A stretch of DNA of 64,000 nt, taken from the NCBI GenBank assembly GCA_026874595.1, contig CM049307.1, positions 30,295,079-30,359,078 on the forward strand. The letters run 5' to 3'. The notes under the pieces were generated by a model. That model was not told the origin of the DNA, did no database searches, and was given only the letters and a program-made list of their open reading frames with translations. A program made the position numbers and the translations under genes. Every line of letters begins with the position of its first letter. Position 1 is the first letter of the stretch. This DNA is from Sipunculus nudus (lineage: Eukaryota > Annelida > Sipuncula > Golfingiida > Sipunculidae). This document shows positions 35,984 through 50,000 of the stretch, one piece after another.

Positions 35984-36328
35984 CACACACACTTATGGCA
36001 TATAAATCATACACGATTCTAACTGGTTACAGATAAATGCACAATTACCACTTAAAGTTTATAACCTTGAGTATTAATTAAAGAACCAATTACGCATGGT
36101 GCGTCACGGGTGTGAATGCTAACATAAGTTTCTGACCTTGGTTTGCTCTCTTAACAAAAAGGATACGGCAGGATGAAAAAGGTACCGAGAAAGTGGCTCA
36201 GCTTCATCGTCGGTCTCTGCAGTACATTTTATTTAATGTTTTTTTCAGATTTCACATGATACAAATCTTAAATTTTAGGACTTGTAAAATTTCGTTCAGA
36301 GGTAAAAGAATCAAAACTAAAATCTTAT

Positions 36329-36628
36329 GCCAAAAAAAAATAATAAAAGGTATGGTTCTCAGGCACTGCCCGCGTCAAATTTAAACCCTTGCATCAAACT
36401 CTTATAATTTGATTTTCATCTTCAAAGAAGATAAATAATATAATCTTGATAAGATTTCCTTTGTTATGTAGTGATTTTGCCTGTTTAGCAAAACATTTCT
36501 AGTATTTTCATGCTTTTCCCTTACCATATGACATTTTTATCGAAACATACAAAAAAAGTAAAATAAAATATCGCTCACCCAAACTGGTTTCTGAAAAAAA
36601 AAATGTCTGAGAACCATCATTTTTTTGT
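36329..36628. mobile_element. Inverted-repeat element (family B), copy 2, opposite orientation
   Basis: Begins gccaaaaaaaaataataaaa then GGTATGGTTCTCAGGCACTG, and ends tgtctgagaaccatcatttt. The interior matches the reverse complement of copy 1 (for example gcatgcttttcccttaccatatgacatttttatcg against its mirror near 35630-35670, with changes). It is shorter than copy 1 by about 35 bp. Confidence 0.75.
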
Positions 36629-38319
36629 TAATGTAAAGGTTTTTTCGTTTTTCAAAAAGCAATGTCTTAACTTTGTTCTTGTAAAATGATTTGCGCAAGT
36701 GAATCGACACTGAAATATCTGCTGAATGCTTTTAACTCTCATAAATATTATAAATATGAAAAAGGTGCTTTCCACATGATGGCAGGAAACAACTAAAAAA
36801 TGAAAATAACAATATAATTGCTCCAGTATATACCATGTATACCGTATCTAAGATCGCGTTTGCGATCGATTACCGATGCACGATTTTTCCTCATGCGGAA
36901 AAAAATGCAAGGAAATGCGATCGTGAAAAAGTGCAATATAACGCACACGAAAATATATATATATATATCAAACGTAATCTGAACCCAAACGCTTACCAGG
37001 TAGACGAACTTTTACAAACGACACTCTTCTAGATTAAAAGTCTTTACAGCTGTTTACATTTATAGACCCTATTGTATTCATAAATATTGCTCGAATGGTC
37101 TATATACGCCATTATTCGATATATATTATACAACTCTAACTTTGTTTGGTTACATAAACAAGTATAATACATATAGATTTAAAATGAAGGAACCGTACGT
37201 GTAATGTTTTCACGTAAATTTAACATGAAACATAAAGAAAAAATATATAAATATACTTCGTAACTTTTGTACTGAATATACAATTAGAATCTATGGTCAA
37301 ATATTCTGGAATACATGCATATCAGTACTTTATAAAATGTTAATATTTACAATCATTATCAGAAAATCGATGAGCCTGCGACCAGGAACTTCTGTTTATT
37401 ACAATATGTGTGTACAAGCTTATAAAAATACAAGCTGGACTTACATTGGCCCGAACACTTAGCAACCACTTAAAGGGATCAGTTCCTGATAATTCTTTAA
37501 AATAGAATTTGTGTTACCTGCTTGTGGCTAGACTTGTGTGTGAAGTACACTACCACAGTCTATGCGAGATCTGGTTAAAATAATGCGTCACAATGTATAT
37601 ATTACATAGACGCAAACGGAATTCCCGTATTTGCTCTGCCCGACCTTTCTTTTTTATAAGCCTTTTATCTTTTTTTGACTTGGCTGACGTAATGGAACAC
37701 TTTATCTGTGTCGTACCACCTTTATGCCGATTCATTCATATACTAATACCGGTACTTAGAAATTAGCGCATGTAAACGGTTAGTACCTGGGCAATATGCA
37801 ATACGTCAATAACTATTTAGGGGGTGATTTAAAGCATGGCATACTTCATAGCAGACATGATGTTACCTGAAGAATATAATAGCAATAATAATCATCTACA
37901 TTTAATAATCTTAATGGGCCAAAGATAACATATAAGGATGGTTGAAGTACAAACCCTCGCATCTTGGCTTTAGTTGTTTTATGATAAGGAGGATTTGTTT
38001 TTTCTCTCTAGATTTCAGAGAGTTTAGGCATTACCACACTATATTTTATTTTATTTTTGACTACCGTATTTTATATTTTAAAAATATGAAGTTTTGTCCA
38101 TTTTTGTCTATTTCAAAATAATACTGTTGAAGATAAGAGGTATTCTAATTATAAACGAGGAAATTATGCTGAAAGATGCCATAATATATATTAAAAACAT
38201 GAAACTGCTGGACTTTTAGAATTATCTTATGGGATATTTGTCATTGAAATAGCCCATGAATAATATTCCTCATAGCCATAAAAATTCGATGTACAAATAA
38301 ACAGAGATAAAAAGAAAAT

Positions 38320-39190
38320 CAAAACATGTTTTCCCTGGGCACAGGCCACAAATCGAAACGGCTGGACCTAGAAACTTCTAACTGAAAATCCATAAACAAT
38401 ATCCTTAGGATCTTGAAATTAGGTCCCTGTGAGTGTGTGACCTTTATCCTCCGAGCCATGGAGCACGGAAATGCCCCCCCCCCACCAGAATAATTAAAGA
38501 TTTGACACAAAAGCTCCATTATCTCAATAACTAATGTATTAATTGTCGTGATTTTTTCCATACGTATAGATCAACGCATTTTTCTATATAATTGAGACCT
38601 TCAAATGAAGCAGGCCGGACGATTACAGAGTACAAACTGTAACCGTTAGACCTAAAAACTTTTAATTGTATATCAAGGGAAGTCCTACCCAAGTCTCTTC
38701 GGAAACATGAAATTAGGTCATAGTGACTTATAACCTGCGAGCCACTGGCCGAAAACGTGATTTTAAGAACTCAAAGAGTCAGACAGAGCACAAATTGTAT
38801 CCATTTGGCCTAAAATCGTCTAATGTGACATTCAGGGAGATCCTGCATAAATGTCCTTGGAAACATCAATTAGGTCACTGTGACATACATTCTGCGAGCT
38901 TTAGGAAAAAAACATATGATAAAGCTGAAATAGACACACTGAAGGTCAGATGGACTCTTATTGTGACCATGAGGCCTAGAATCTTCCAAAGCAGCTTCCA
39001 GGGAGTTTCTGGGAAAATTTCTCAGAAACCAGAAACTAGGTCATGATGACCTATATTCTGCGAGTAACTGGCCAAAACATAATTTTGATTAATGACCTAT
39101 TATTTTCTGCAAGCTCCTAAACCGGAAACTTGATTTTGAGCACCCATAGAGTCAGACGGGGAAAACCTTAATCCATTTATTCTATCACAG
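38320..39190 (+). repeat. Tandem array of units of about 160 bp
   Basis: Marker g-aa-ttaggtc begins near 38415, 38709, 38867 and 39032, so units are about 147-165 bp, with one diverged unit in between. Shared text includes agtcagacagagcacaa..gt.accatttggcctaaaa and gaaacat..aattaggtca.tgtgac. It ends where the reverse transcriptase fragment begins. No coding function is seen. Confidence 0.75.
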
Positions 39191-39985
39191 CTAGTCCACA
39201 CGGCGTGCCGCAGGGATCAGTATTGTGGCCAATTATATTTTCCTTGTACACTAGCCCTATTTGTGATATCGTGACAAGACACAATATCCAATTTCATCTG
39301 TACGCAGACGACACCCAGATTTACCCCGCTTTCAGTTTCAAAACCGATCCTTCTATTCACTCATCTTTGACGTCAGTTCAGTTGTGCATCACTGAAGTTG
39401 GTGAATGGATGGTGAGAAATAAACTGAAGCTAAATGGTGACAAGACGGAACTGATAATCCTCACGGCTCCCAGGCTAAGACCCAGGGTAGAGCTCTCAAC
39501 TATAGACATAAGTGGTTGCTCAATCACAGCTAGTCCAACAATGAGAAATCTTGGTAGTTGGTTTGACCAGACAGCCACCATGGAACAGCATGTAAGGTTT
39601 GTGTGCAAATCCTGCTACTTCCATCTGCACAACATTGCTGCGATCAGACACATGCTCACCAGAGAAGCAATCGAAAAATTCATGCATGCCTTTATTACAT
39701 CTAGGCTTGACAACTGTAACTCGCTCCTGATCTATATCCCGCCATCGGTAATGAAGAAGCATCAGCGTGTGCTCAACACTGCAGCAAGGATTGTAGTAAG
39801 GATAAGTATAGAGAAAAATAAGAGATAGCATCTCGGACATCCTACAGCAACTCCACTGGCTGCCTGTGCCACAGAGAATAAGCTTCAAAGTACTTTGTCT
39901 CATACACAGATGTGTTTACGGTAGCGCTCCAAGCTACCTTGCTGCGCTTGTGCGGCCATACCAGCCAGCCACCATATCATTTTCC
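39190..39985 (+). pseudogene. Non-LTR retrotransposon reverse transcriptase fragment (CR1/L2-like)
   Basis: The fragment opens inside RT with HGVPQGSVLWPIIFSLYTS, contains the active site LYADDTQIY and continues ITEVGEWMVRNKLKLNGDKT and MRNLGSWFDQTATMEQHV. It keeps one frame from 39205 to 39828. After a frame break it continues ILQQLHWLPVPQRISFKVLC and GSAPSYLAALVRPYQPA to about 39985. The LHWLPV..RI.FK and G.AP.YL signatures at the 3' side are typical of CR1/L2-type LINEs in animals. The endonuclease and fingers regions are absent, so the copy is 5' truncated. It would have reverse-transcribed its own RNA at nicked target DNA; it is now inactive. Confidence 0.85.
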
Positions 39986-42900
39986 TACATGGGCTCGTCA
40001 CTGGTCCTGTTAAGATATTCATAAACGACCAGTTTTATTTCGAACTTTCTTCACACATTTCTGTTTTTTTTTTATTTGTTTGGCAAATGTAGTAATTTGT
40101 CTCAATGAAATTTTCAATATTGAAAATATTTTGCATTGATTTACATAACTTTAATAAAACCATTATACTCTAGAACACTATATACATCTGTCATTCTCAA
40201 AATAAGTGCACATGGTATGAACAGTTTCCAAGACACTCATCTGTACAATGCAAATATGCGTGAAAGTGGTACATGATTAACCGTTATATCAATGTACAAT
40301 AGGTTTTACCTAACATATGATTAAATAAACCGCATTTCATTATTCCATTATCGTCAGCTACCATGAATATTCCGGTAAAAGGTCATGTGAATAAAGGTCA
40401 AATTTATCAAAGTTCCTCATTCCTATATCTAATCTTTGTTTATCAGTGAATAAAAATGAAAGTCTTCCTTCATATAAATTTGCATATACATTGTAAGTAA
40501 TCAATAATTTTCAGAACCTGTAGTAGTGGTTACTTCTTTTACGTAAATTACCGGCAGATATCAAACACAACAAACAAATAATTTACATAATTATAGAAAC
40601 TGGTACATGAATTATAATCAGTTAAGCAATAATTTTTTTCTTGTTATATCTATTGTGCCTGATGACAGGGTTACAAATATATTCATTCATTAAAAAAGGG
40701 TTAGAGACTAACAGAAATTATTGGCCCGTAAAGTTCCCCACTAAGTGACAGTTCCTCAAAACTGCAGCCCTGTAGCCATATTTAATGTCAAGTTTGTCTG
40801 AAATTTATCAACACAGTTAATCTAAAAGGGATCAAGCTGTATAAAAGATGACGGAAATATCGAAGGTTACTGAGATAATACTCGCGATATACCTGCGTTC
40901 ATACTGGATTTAAAAGAGTCCTACATTTGATAGCGCACATCCCTTCATGGGTCTCAATATACTGTCAAATTTTTTACGGCAAATGTTTAATGGTCTTGAG
41001 ATGATGGTATATTGGCCATACTAGATTTTCGAAGAATCTGTAATTCGAGAGGGCTAGAGCCCTCATAGCAACAATCATCCCTCCTAATTTGAAAACGACT
41101 AAACTAATCATCCTGACATACTGCGCGATAAAAAGAAATCTCCAACTAGCGTCATATTGGATTTTGGGAAGGTTTGTATTTTGTTAGGGCTGGTGTCACG
41201 GAGTGTGTCGTGTCTCGCGGGCATGTTAACCCTATTTTGTTTAATTATGGGTTACTTTGTTCTTGGATTTAGCTGTGTATTTGTATTTGTTGAGAGGACA
41301 GGCATTATGTCTTGAGACAATAGGGCTATTCAATAAGGGTCACCCAGTGTTTCGGGTCGAGTTATGAAAGGACAGCGGTGTAATGTTCCCAGTCTATTTA
41401 GTATTCAGCATGCTTATGAATATAGATGAGCCCTAGTAGTAAAACTTGTCCAGAAGCAAGCCAGACGAAATCTGGGGACCAGTTCCTCCAGTCGAGGACC
41501 AGTGGAGCCAGTCATAGGCACGAATCATCTCTGTGACTTTGAGAAAGATCTAATTTTGGTCGAAAATTATTTTCCGGAGAAGACGGAAGAGGGACACCAG
41601 GTTAGGCATCAGTCAGTGTAGAAGTGAATAGAAACACATTTCCAGGGGGGAGGGGGGAGGCAAGTTATATCAATGATAAGGGGTTTATATGGTAATATTG
41701 TTATTTCATTAGCCTTTTTTTAATTATAAATCTAATTTGAATGCTCAGCTGTAAGAGTGTCTTTAATCATATATGATTTTTTGATAGTCCTGCAGAATGA
41801 TATGTCTGTCCCCATTCTCCCCTATTATTTATTATGGGAAACCTCCTGCTTTATACAACAGTGATATTATATTATCATATTAAATGATTATATTTAGACA
41901 AATGCGACAGTGGGATTGACTCTTAACTCGTAGTAGAAACCATGGTTAAGCGTCATACACTAAGCTAAAATAGAATTCCATTAATATCTTTTCAGGTTAC
42001 TAAAATGTCGAGCAGCAGGATTTAATAAAAATACAATAGTTTTAATGAAAACAAGTAAAATGTAAGTCATAATTGGAATGTTTAATAATTTCTCTTGTCC
42101 AATTGCAATTTTGTACACATCAGGATATGTATTTTTTATATACTGTATTTAGAATAGAATCATCCACATCATAGCATGCTGGTGTTTATTCTAACATTTT
42201 TCAATAAGATAACAAAACCAGGCCAGCTTTTGTTTTTAGAATGACCGATGTATACGGAGATTATAGGAAATATACTTTTTTTTATAGAAATCATACGCTC
42301 ATCAAGGCAAAATATGCAATTTTATTATAATATCGAAAATTTCCATAAGATAATTGCTCCATTTAGCATCTACAGGCGAACACATTCCAAGAATACTGTA
42401 AATTGTGAGGAACGCAATACAACTATAGTCTCTTACGGGTATCTTAACATGACCACTGACAAGCAGATTTTAAAAAAAAACTGGTATATTGATGCATATT
42501 CATTAATAACAATATACAATCATTGATTTGCAAATAAGATCATAAATTGGATTTTCTTATACTTGTCCTTAAAAAATTTCAGGACCAGGGATCCCTGTGG
42601 CTGACCTTAACCATTTTGACGGAGCTCGGCCTTGTGGTGGCCAGAATGAATTATGTTACAATATTTTAACTATATTATATATATATAATGATGACGAATA
42701 TGAATATTTTGTAAATTTTCATGTAATTTTCACATAGTAATAAAGGTACTTATTTGATCTGGAATACTTTTATGTAGAAAATGGTCAGCTGTGAGTAAAT
42801 CCTCAAACTCTAATTGATGGCTAATGTATTCTACAAAACCAGTAACATGCAGGTCTAGATAACTGACATTACGGTAGGCCTATGCCTTCATGCATATTCA

Positions 42901-45900
42901 AAAAGATGCAAATATCAAATATGCAAATTAGAAACTCTTACATTTACTCTTTATTTATGTACCATTTCATGAGAATTAATTGTTAGCTAAATGAAGTTAT
43001 ATTTTCAAGATTAAGAGGATTCTAAATACATGTGGTAAGTAAAAACTTTTACATTTTAACTTTTACATTTGCATATTTATGCATATATCACAGTATGCGA
43101 ATTTTGTTGTGTCAGAAAATATTTTAATGTGAGAAAATCCTCTAAATTTTCTGTAATTTGGTGTTTATTTTAAACCTTTAGGTTTAATTGCCAAAATTGT
43201 GGCAATTTATTAAAATATATTGACATGAATAATGTGATCGCATAATTAACCGAGGTTGCCATTGAAAGCAGCTCATATTTTACAGAATGGTACAACACTG
43301 GTTCTTTTATCTTTTATCTCTTTATTAAGAGCCCAAATATTTTTTAAATAATCTCCTTGACAGCATTTGCCCCTCTTTGTATTAAGTAATATAGGAAAAA
43401 CTGTAACAATGTGAAGACAGACTCCTGAGACAGTTCTGAGACCAGGAGGTCCTAGGTAATTACAAGGGCCGGCGATATAGTACAGGTAGGTAATACTATA
43501 TATAGGGGCAAGGTGGGAGTACGCATGACATAGGTAGGGTTACATTGCAGGTAAGGGATAGGAGGGGTTAGCTTGAGGGTACCGGTAGCTGGTATACGAG
43601 CCTCGACCATTGAGGGTTAATGTTCCATACATTAAGGGTACCTGGAAATTCTTTCCTGACTTTGAGGATATATTGCTGAATTAATTAACCTCGATATAAT
43701 TGTAATAGCACGTCAATCCAGATCTATAGATATGCGTTTAAGTAATTTACTGTAACATTTACTGTTAGTTTAATCGTTGACCTAAAAATAGAACAAATTC
43801 CGCTCACATGTTCACATTCATTCAACAGCAACTACAATGTACATGAAACTGTATTAACATGCGACATTAACAGTGCGGCAAAATTACTTCATTGGTAGGC
43901 TATAGCGCAACAGAAACAGGAAAGGTCACAATATTACCTGTATGTTTCATACAATAATAATTGTATGTTACCGATATGAAGAAGCCACACTGGACGAATA
44001 TAAAACGATTGATCAACATCAAAGGGGACAAAGAAGAAATCTTAATGTAGGTGTGTCTGGTGTACAGGCTTGGGTGGTTCCGGAGGACCGACTTCTGGAA
44101 GCTGAACCATATATGCGTCTAAAATACAATAATGCATTGAAATGCAACTAGGGAGAACAAGAATCCGGAGCCTTGTTTAATATTGGGAAACCATAAAAGG
44201 TAAACAGGGGGGGTGTCCATGTAATGTATATTGATTGGGGCCCCGAGTATCGGTCAGCCCATTCAGATACAATATACGCATTGCGATATACTTAAAGTGA
44301 TAACCGATACCTATTGACGAAACGTTTCATTATTCTTTGTGTTTCATTTCTGATTAAACGCTCTGTGTATAAAGTTTTTCGTAACCCCAAAAAAACCCGT
44401 AACATTAGTCTATCGTCGCTCACAAGCTCACACGGCTTGTCATGGAAGTACCGAGAACTATATACGTAACTCATCCAGTCAATAATACATAATCTTATTT
44501 AAGTCTTAAAATGTCAATATAATAGATAAAAAAACAGTTTAAGCTTTAAAAATAACTCAGATTATGGTTTAGGTTAAGGTTGCATGACTTGTATCCATAT
44601 TTACGGCCTGTTTTAGGGTTTCATCGATACAACGATACAAAGTGCATAGTGTTACGGTAACCAAATCGACATTGCGTATCGATATATTGATACAGCCTTA
44701 GTATTGATGTCATTTAGGTAACATGTATTACTGTCCACATGTTAAACTAAACTATATATGTGACGTAAGGGAGTTTGCAAAGTTGGCCAGCTTGTTACTG
44801 AAACGTGTATTTTCCTAAGACGTTTGGTCGGCAGACCCTAGATCTCCATCATGGCTGATTTTCAAAAAAGCTGGCCCTCCGGCAAAATATTAGCTCCAGG
44901 TGATAGATTGCAAGGATATTTATTTTTGAAAAAAATTGAAATCTAAATAGAATTAAACATTAAAGTAAACAAACCTGAACTGCGACTACTCCTCGCCTTG
45001 AATACATGACTCGCAATCAATTTTAAAATAAATTGTTGGGGCCTGGGAGTCATGACACCAGCCGTTCCAAAGGTCGGACCGTTTGATTTATGTGAAAATG
45101 AGAAACAGGTTGTGCAAATAAAACCCACTAAGTGAATTAATATATCACAATTGAGTTATTTATAGATTTTGCATCCGCGCATTTTAAGAGTGCCAAGCAA
45201 TACAATGGTAAAACAGTGTACAATAGCTTTTGAATGGTCGTAAAAAAATCGTTAGTTTCCACCGTCGTCTCGGTGTTAAGGGGATGACACGGATATTAAG
45301 TTTTGCTCCACAGAGAATAATCGTGCTCTTCGACCCAATATTATACCCCTCCCACACACAAAAAAGGTCGGTGGCTTTGTCAAACCGTGTTGATTATATG
45401 AGACGCTTATCGAATGTAATTATAGAGTTAGTGTGGTGTTGATTCATTGGTTGGGGGCGCTGACTTCAGTGTCTCTTGATGCACCTACACAATCTTTATT
45501 TTAACAGTAGCAAACAAGAAAGAAACAAGATTTTGTTAAGAGCATTTTATTTTTAAAGCAGATAAATTATGTACAATAGAAAAATACCTGTATATGTCTT
45601 GAAACACCAATTGCATTTGGAGCTCAGCTGCTTAACTGACTAAAATATATAAATTAATAAAACACTCGATATAATGGATTTATAAAGTCCATGCGAGTAT
45701 TATAAAATGCAAATCTCAAGACAAAAAACATGAGTTTGTGTATGTATGTGTGAAACGAGGTCACTCATATACGAAGGTAAATGCACAACATGCTTCATCC
45801 TCTTTCAGGAGATCATCTTTTTGTCATCTTTAAATGACTTTTAATGGTCTTTAAAAAATCAAGGGCTTTTCTTCTTAACATCTTGCACCATACTTCCGTT

Positions 45901-47099
45901 TAATTAGTCCGCTTAAACATTATTATTATAATTATCATTATTATAATTAAAATTTTCGATTTTACGATTGATTTCATCACAATGACTGCATCATAAATAC
46001 ATTTCTCAACCTGTCAGAAAATCAAATTTCATAATATTTTGAACTTTTTCTGACATTTCACATCTTTTTAAAAACGTAAAATTATTTAACATTTAATTCA
46101 TTTATACTTAGATTCCTGACATGTACTGAGTATTTGTCATCGTATCTGTACTGTAGGGATAACGAATATATATGACCTCAAGATCAAGAAGAATCTCATG
46201 GAAACCACCGCGTAATCTTTACAAAGATGTTTCGTATACCTGCTTGTTAGATAAAGGTCACATCAATTTTTTATTCTTACGTGCATTTAGACACAGATTT
46301 AAGAACCTTTTCCATTTTATACAAAAAAATATAATGTATCCACTGTACATAAGACGCTTATACAGGCATCCGTTCATCGCTACCGTTTATATCACGTGAC
46401 TGATGACGTAAATTAAATAGGAACGAGATGAAATAACATGACGAGAGCCATTATAACACCTGACTGAACGGGAATGTGGACCGAGAAAGTTCCTTAAATT
46501 AGCGATATAAAAAGAGACTGATTTTGACTCATCTCATAATATATTAATATAATAAACATGTATTACATCAACCAGGTAAAAAGTCACAATATTTGACCTT
46601 CTTAATGATACATCACAAATGCATGACGACAACAATTTCACACGAGCAACAAACAAGCAAGGCATCTTGTTTAACAGGAAATAAAATATGCAAATCCTGT
46701 TTGTCGATGTGGAGATAATTTCGCAAGCTTTAAATATGTAAAACAGGAATCATGACGAAATGAGTAAAGTGTAAGGCCTCAAAAACATCTACAAATGTAA
46801 TTTCGGGTTGTAAATTATTTGCATAGGTTGCCTGCTGAACAGTTACCTGAATGCATACATTTTTATAATCATGTTAGTTATATTTTGCGTATCCTACAAT
46901 TACCTAGAATATATATTGAAAGACTAATTATATGCCGCATTGATGGGCCTTTTTTAAATAAATATCTCCTAAATACAGATTCCATCAACCTGATTATTGT
47001 CTCATCATTTGGCTCACTTTGTGGCCTCCACATTTGCAGGTACATCTGTATGCATGGTGACAAGCGCTTACTCGTGTTAGTACATGAGCGGTGTGACAT

Positions 47100-50000
47100 T
47101 TAGCTGAGTCTGTCAAAACGACCGACTTGCTGGTGACAGCTTGGACACATATGGATCACATCTTTTGCGGCACTGACGCAGAATGGAATTAGACAGCATC
47201 CGAGCCAACATCTGAAAAGTATAACAAATAAGAAAGTAATCTCGAAAGCATAAATGTTAATATAAGTTCATGAATGCGCGACTCAGTGGTCTGGTTAACC
47301 TGTGCTTGAGTCATGACACTAGTCACTAATAACTTGTGGTCATTCACAAATTCCTGAAATACCTATATTTTAACCGACAAATACAAAATGTATTAAACCC
47401 CTTATTAATAAAAAAAATGCACGGCACAATCATTCATCCTAAGTTATCTAAATTTAAGTGATCCCTGAGCCAAAACGTTCAATTTAACGAAGTTAACAAA
47501 CTTTTTTAATAGCGACCTCATAATCGCCTCTTGGAATCTACAACACTCCAGTCTACAAAGAGAAACCGTACCCCACAAGGCATATGACGCCAGCTGATAT
47601 CCACGTCATCGTCCCGCTCTGGTATACGGTGGTCGTGGTGATTTCAGCTTGACAGTGGGGGCAGCGCATGCGCACTGGGCTCTCACGGAAATGCTGAGGT
47701 GCAAGTACCACAGTAGTACCAGCTGCCAAAAAAAAAAAAAAAATACAGGATATGCGAGGTCATGTGATAGATGAAAATACTATTGACTTCATTGCATAAT
47801 GAGGTCTCTAAACCACGAATTCCTTGACAACTCAATCTGTTTCACTACTCTTGCAATGGATTTTTTATGTAGAAATATGAAATTGACAGTTTTAAAGAAA
47901 AATTACCGAATATTGTGACCGAACAGGGGGGCATGAAACTTTTCAGCCACAAGCAAAAATAATGTATGGACCTTCATGATTTTGTATTTAAATTTGCGAA
48001 AAATACGTCTTTCTTTTATATAATTTTGTATAAGAATTTGAATAATATTTACCTCATGAACTGCTGTTTGAGATTTTACAATTTTTTTATCTACAAATGA
48101 TAAACTATTGCTTTTATTCAAATTACTTTCCCTGTATCTTTTCTACTCTATTACTGAAACAAAAGTTTTTGGACAGATGTCTGAGTAAAAAAATAATCGC
48201 TATTATCCGGTGTTGTGGAACTAAGTACATTCTTTTTTTCAGATGAAGAATCCGCCCAGTTTGGTTTATACCTCTAGGATATTTATTTAAACTGTAGGTC
48301 CTTTAAGTATTCTATTTTTGGTGCCCTAGGCGCCAGTCATAACAGCGTTAAAAAACAAACTGGAGGGACCGAGGCAAAATGGCATAGTTTTTTGTGTATA
48401 TTTATTGTATGTTGCTGAGTATATATCAGTCACGTGACTTACGTTGCTGCGTGTACACCACTGTCCCCGGCGGAGGTGGTGGGGCGCCCCCTGCAAAAGT
48501 TGTGCTGTAAGCTGCGGATGTAAAATATAACCACCATTAAATATGGTTAATACCAGGTACACAGATGATACATGGGCATGTGCTGCCTCTGAAAAAAGTA
48601 GTAGTTATATAGATAATGGTCTAGCTAACCCACATATCACCTTGATCACATTTTAAAAGTAAAATATTATTAACTTGAAAAAAAAAGTAGGTTCCTCAGC
48701 AGTTATAAGCAAAGACACATCGCTCGTGAACTATAATAATATCTTACAGACAAGTACGCCAAAATAACATTTTTACAGCTCAATCATGGACTTCTCATAA
48801 TCTATATTTACTTGAATATAAATACAAATGTATAATATATGCTTCCTGGTCATGTTGTAATAAAGTGAGTTTGTCATGAACTTCTTTGTAGATGGAACAT
48901 TCTGCCTTGACGTTATACTTAAAATAAGGCAGAACCTTCGGCTGATAATAAACGGAAAGGAGGAAAGGACTGATCTTGATGACGTGGTTTCATTATTCCA
49001 AAATGATGATAATGCTCTTGTAAATAGTTTATCTTTTGTTCATGAATCCACATGTGAGAAAATCGACAACTGTCAACCTGTTGGAATTCCTTTCCCAGTC
49101 ATGTCCCATAACAATTAAAATTACTTCTTAAATATTATTATAACTATTTTCCTCCCCGATTTTTTTTCTAAAAAACCGGGGGTAGGGGGAGTATACATCC
49201 CATCATGTATTGACGCCCATAATGCATGATAGCCATCGAAGTATCAATTAATAATTCTGATATATCATATGTGAAAGGTACGGGAGAGCTAAATTATATT
49301 ATGGAATAGGCGTCCTGCATACGGGCTTCACCAGTCGGTTCAAACAGACACAGTATCCATCTCTACATATGGTTTATGTAAGTAAACAATCTTACAAACA
49401 AATTACACCTAAATTTTTCTTCCTCAAGTAGGATCATGAAACATAATTATCTAAGTGCATAGGTACGAAGGAATGGAAGCAGGATTTTAACCGGAAATTA
49501 CATACTGCTTAAGATCAATTTCACAACTGAGCAGACAATTGTTAGGTTTCCGGAACATTCATCAGGGGAATCTAAGTATGTATGAGTTAGTGTGCACCAT
49601 AAAACAGTGCCAACTAGTGTCTAAAACAGAGTTTAGCCAAAATAATGGCCTCGAGCGAGCTTTGTGCACGTGGCCAGTGCAAATTTTCTTGTTTTAAATC
49701 ACTGGAAATAGTTACCTCACATTTGTTTATTATAAACTATTTAAAAATCAGTGTTCTCTCACGCATACCTTCCTTTTATTTTGGGTGCATGTAACCCATT
49801 CACGACGTCACTGCTATTCAGAAATAGCCTCGCAGACGCGAGTGATGCGCTGGACGTACACCGCATCACGCATGCGTGCAAAAAAAAAATGCTCAAATAT
49901 AAATAAAATTATTTCCAAATAACTGTGAGAAAAAATGGGTGATAAATCCTTTTTGTCGAAGATGACATATCTTGCTTGAACAAAGTATGAATAAAAACAC

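Larger units (their letters stand above)
34825..47099. other. Intergenic or intronic stretch, repeats only
   Basis: Holds an (AT)n tract, two copies of the family B inverted-repeat element, a (GA)n tract, a 160-bp tandem repeat array and a truncated non-LTR reverse transcriptase. A candidate 3' exon is noted near 44050-44122. Otherwise I see no supported coding sequence. The 3' UTR of LITAF copy 2 should occupy its right end. Confidence 0.55.

Noticed and set aside
36173-36259. Signal-peptide-like short frame MKKVPRKWLSFIVGL
   Set aside because: Only 28 codons before a stop, with no good donor and no downstream exon.
41194-41600. Possible solo LTR starting tgtcacggagtgtgtc
   Set aside because: No matching second copy, no clear end and no target duplication were found.
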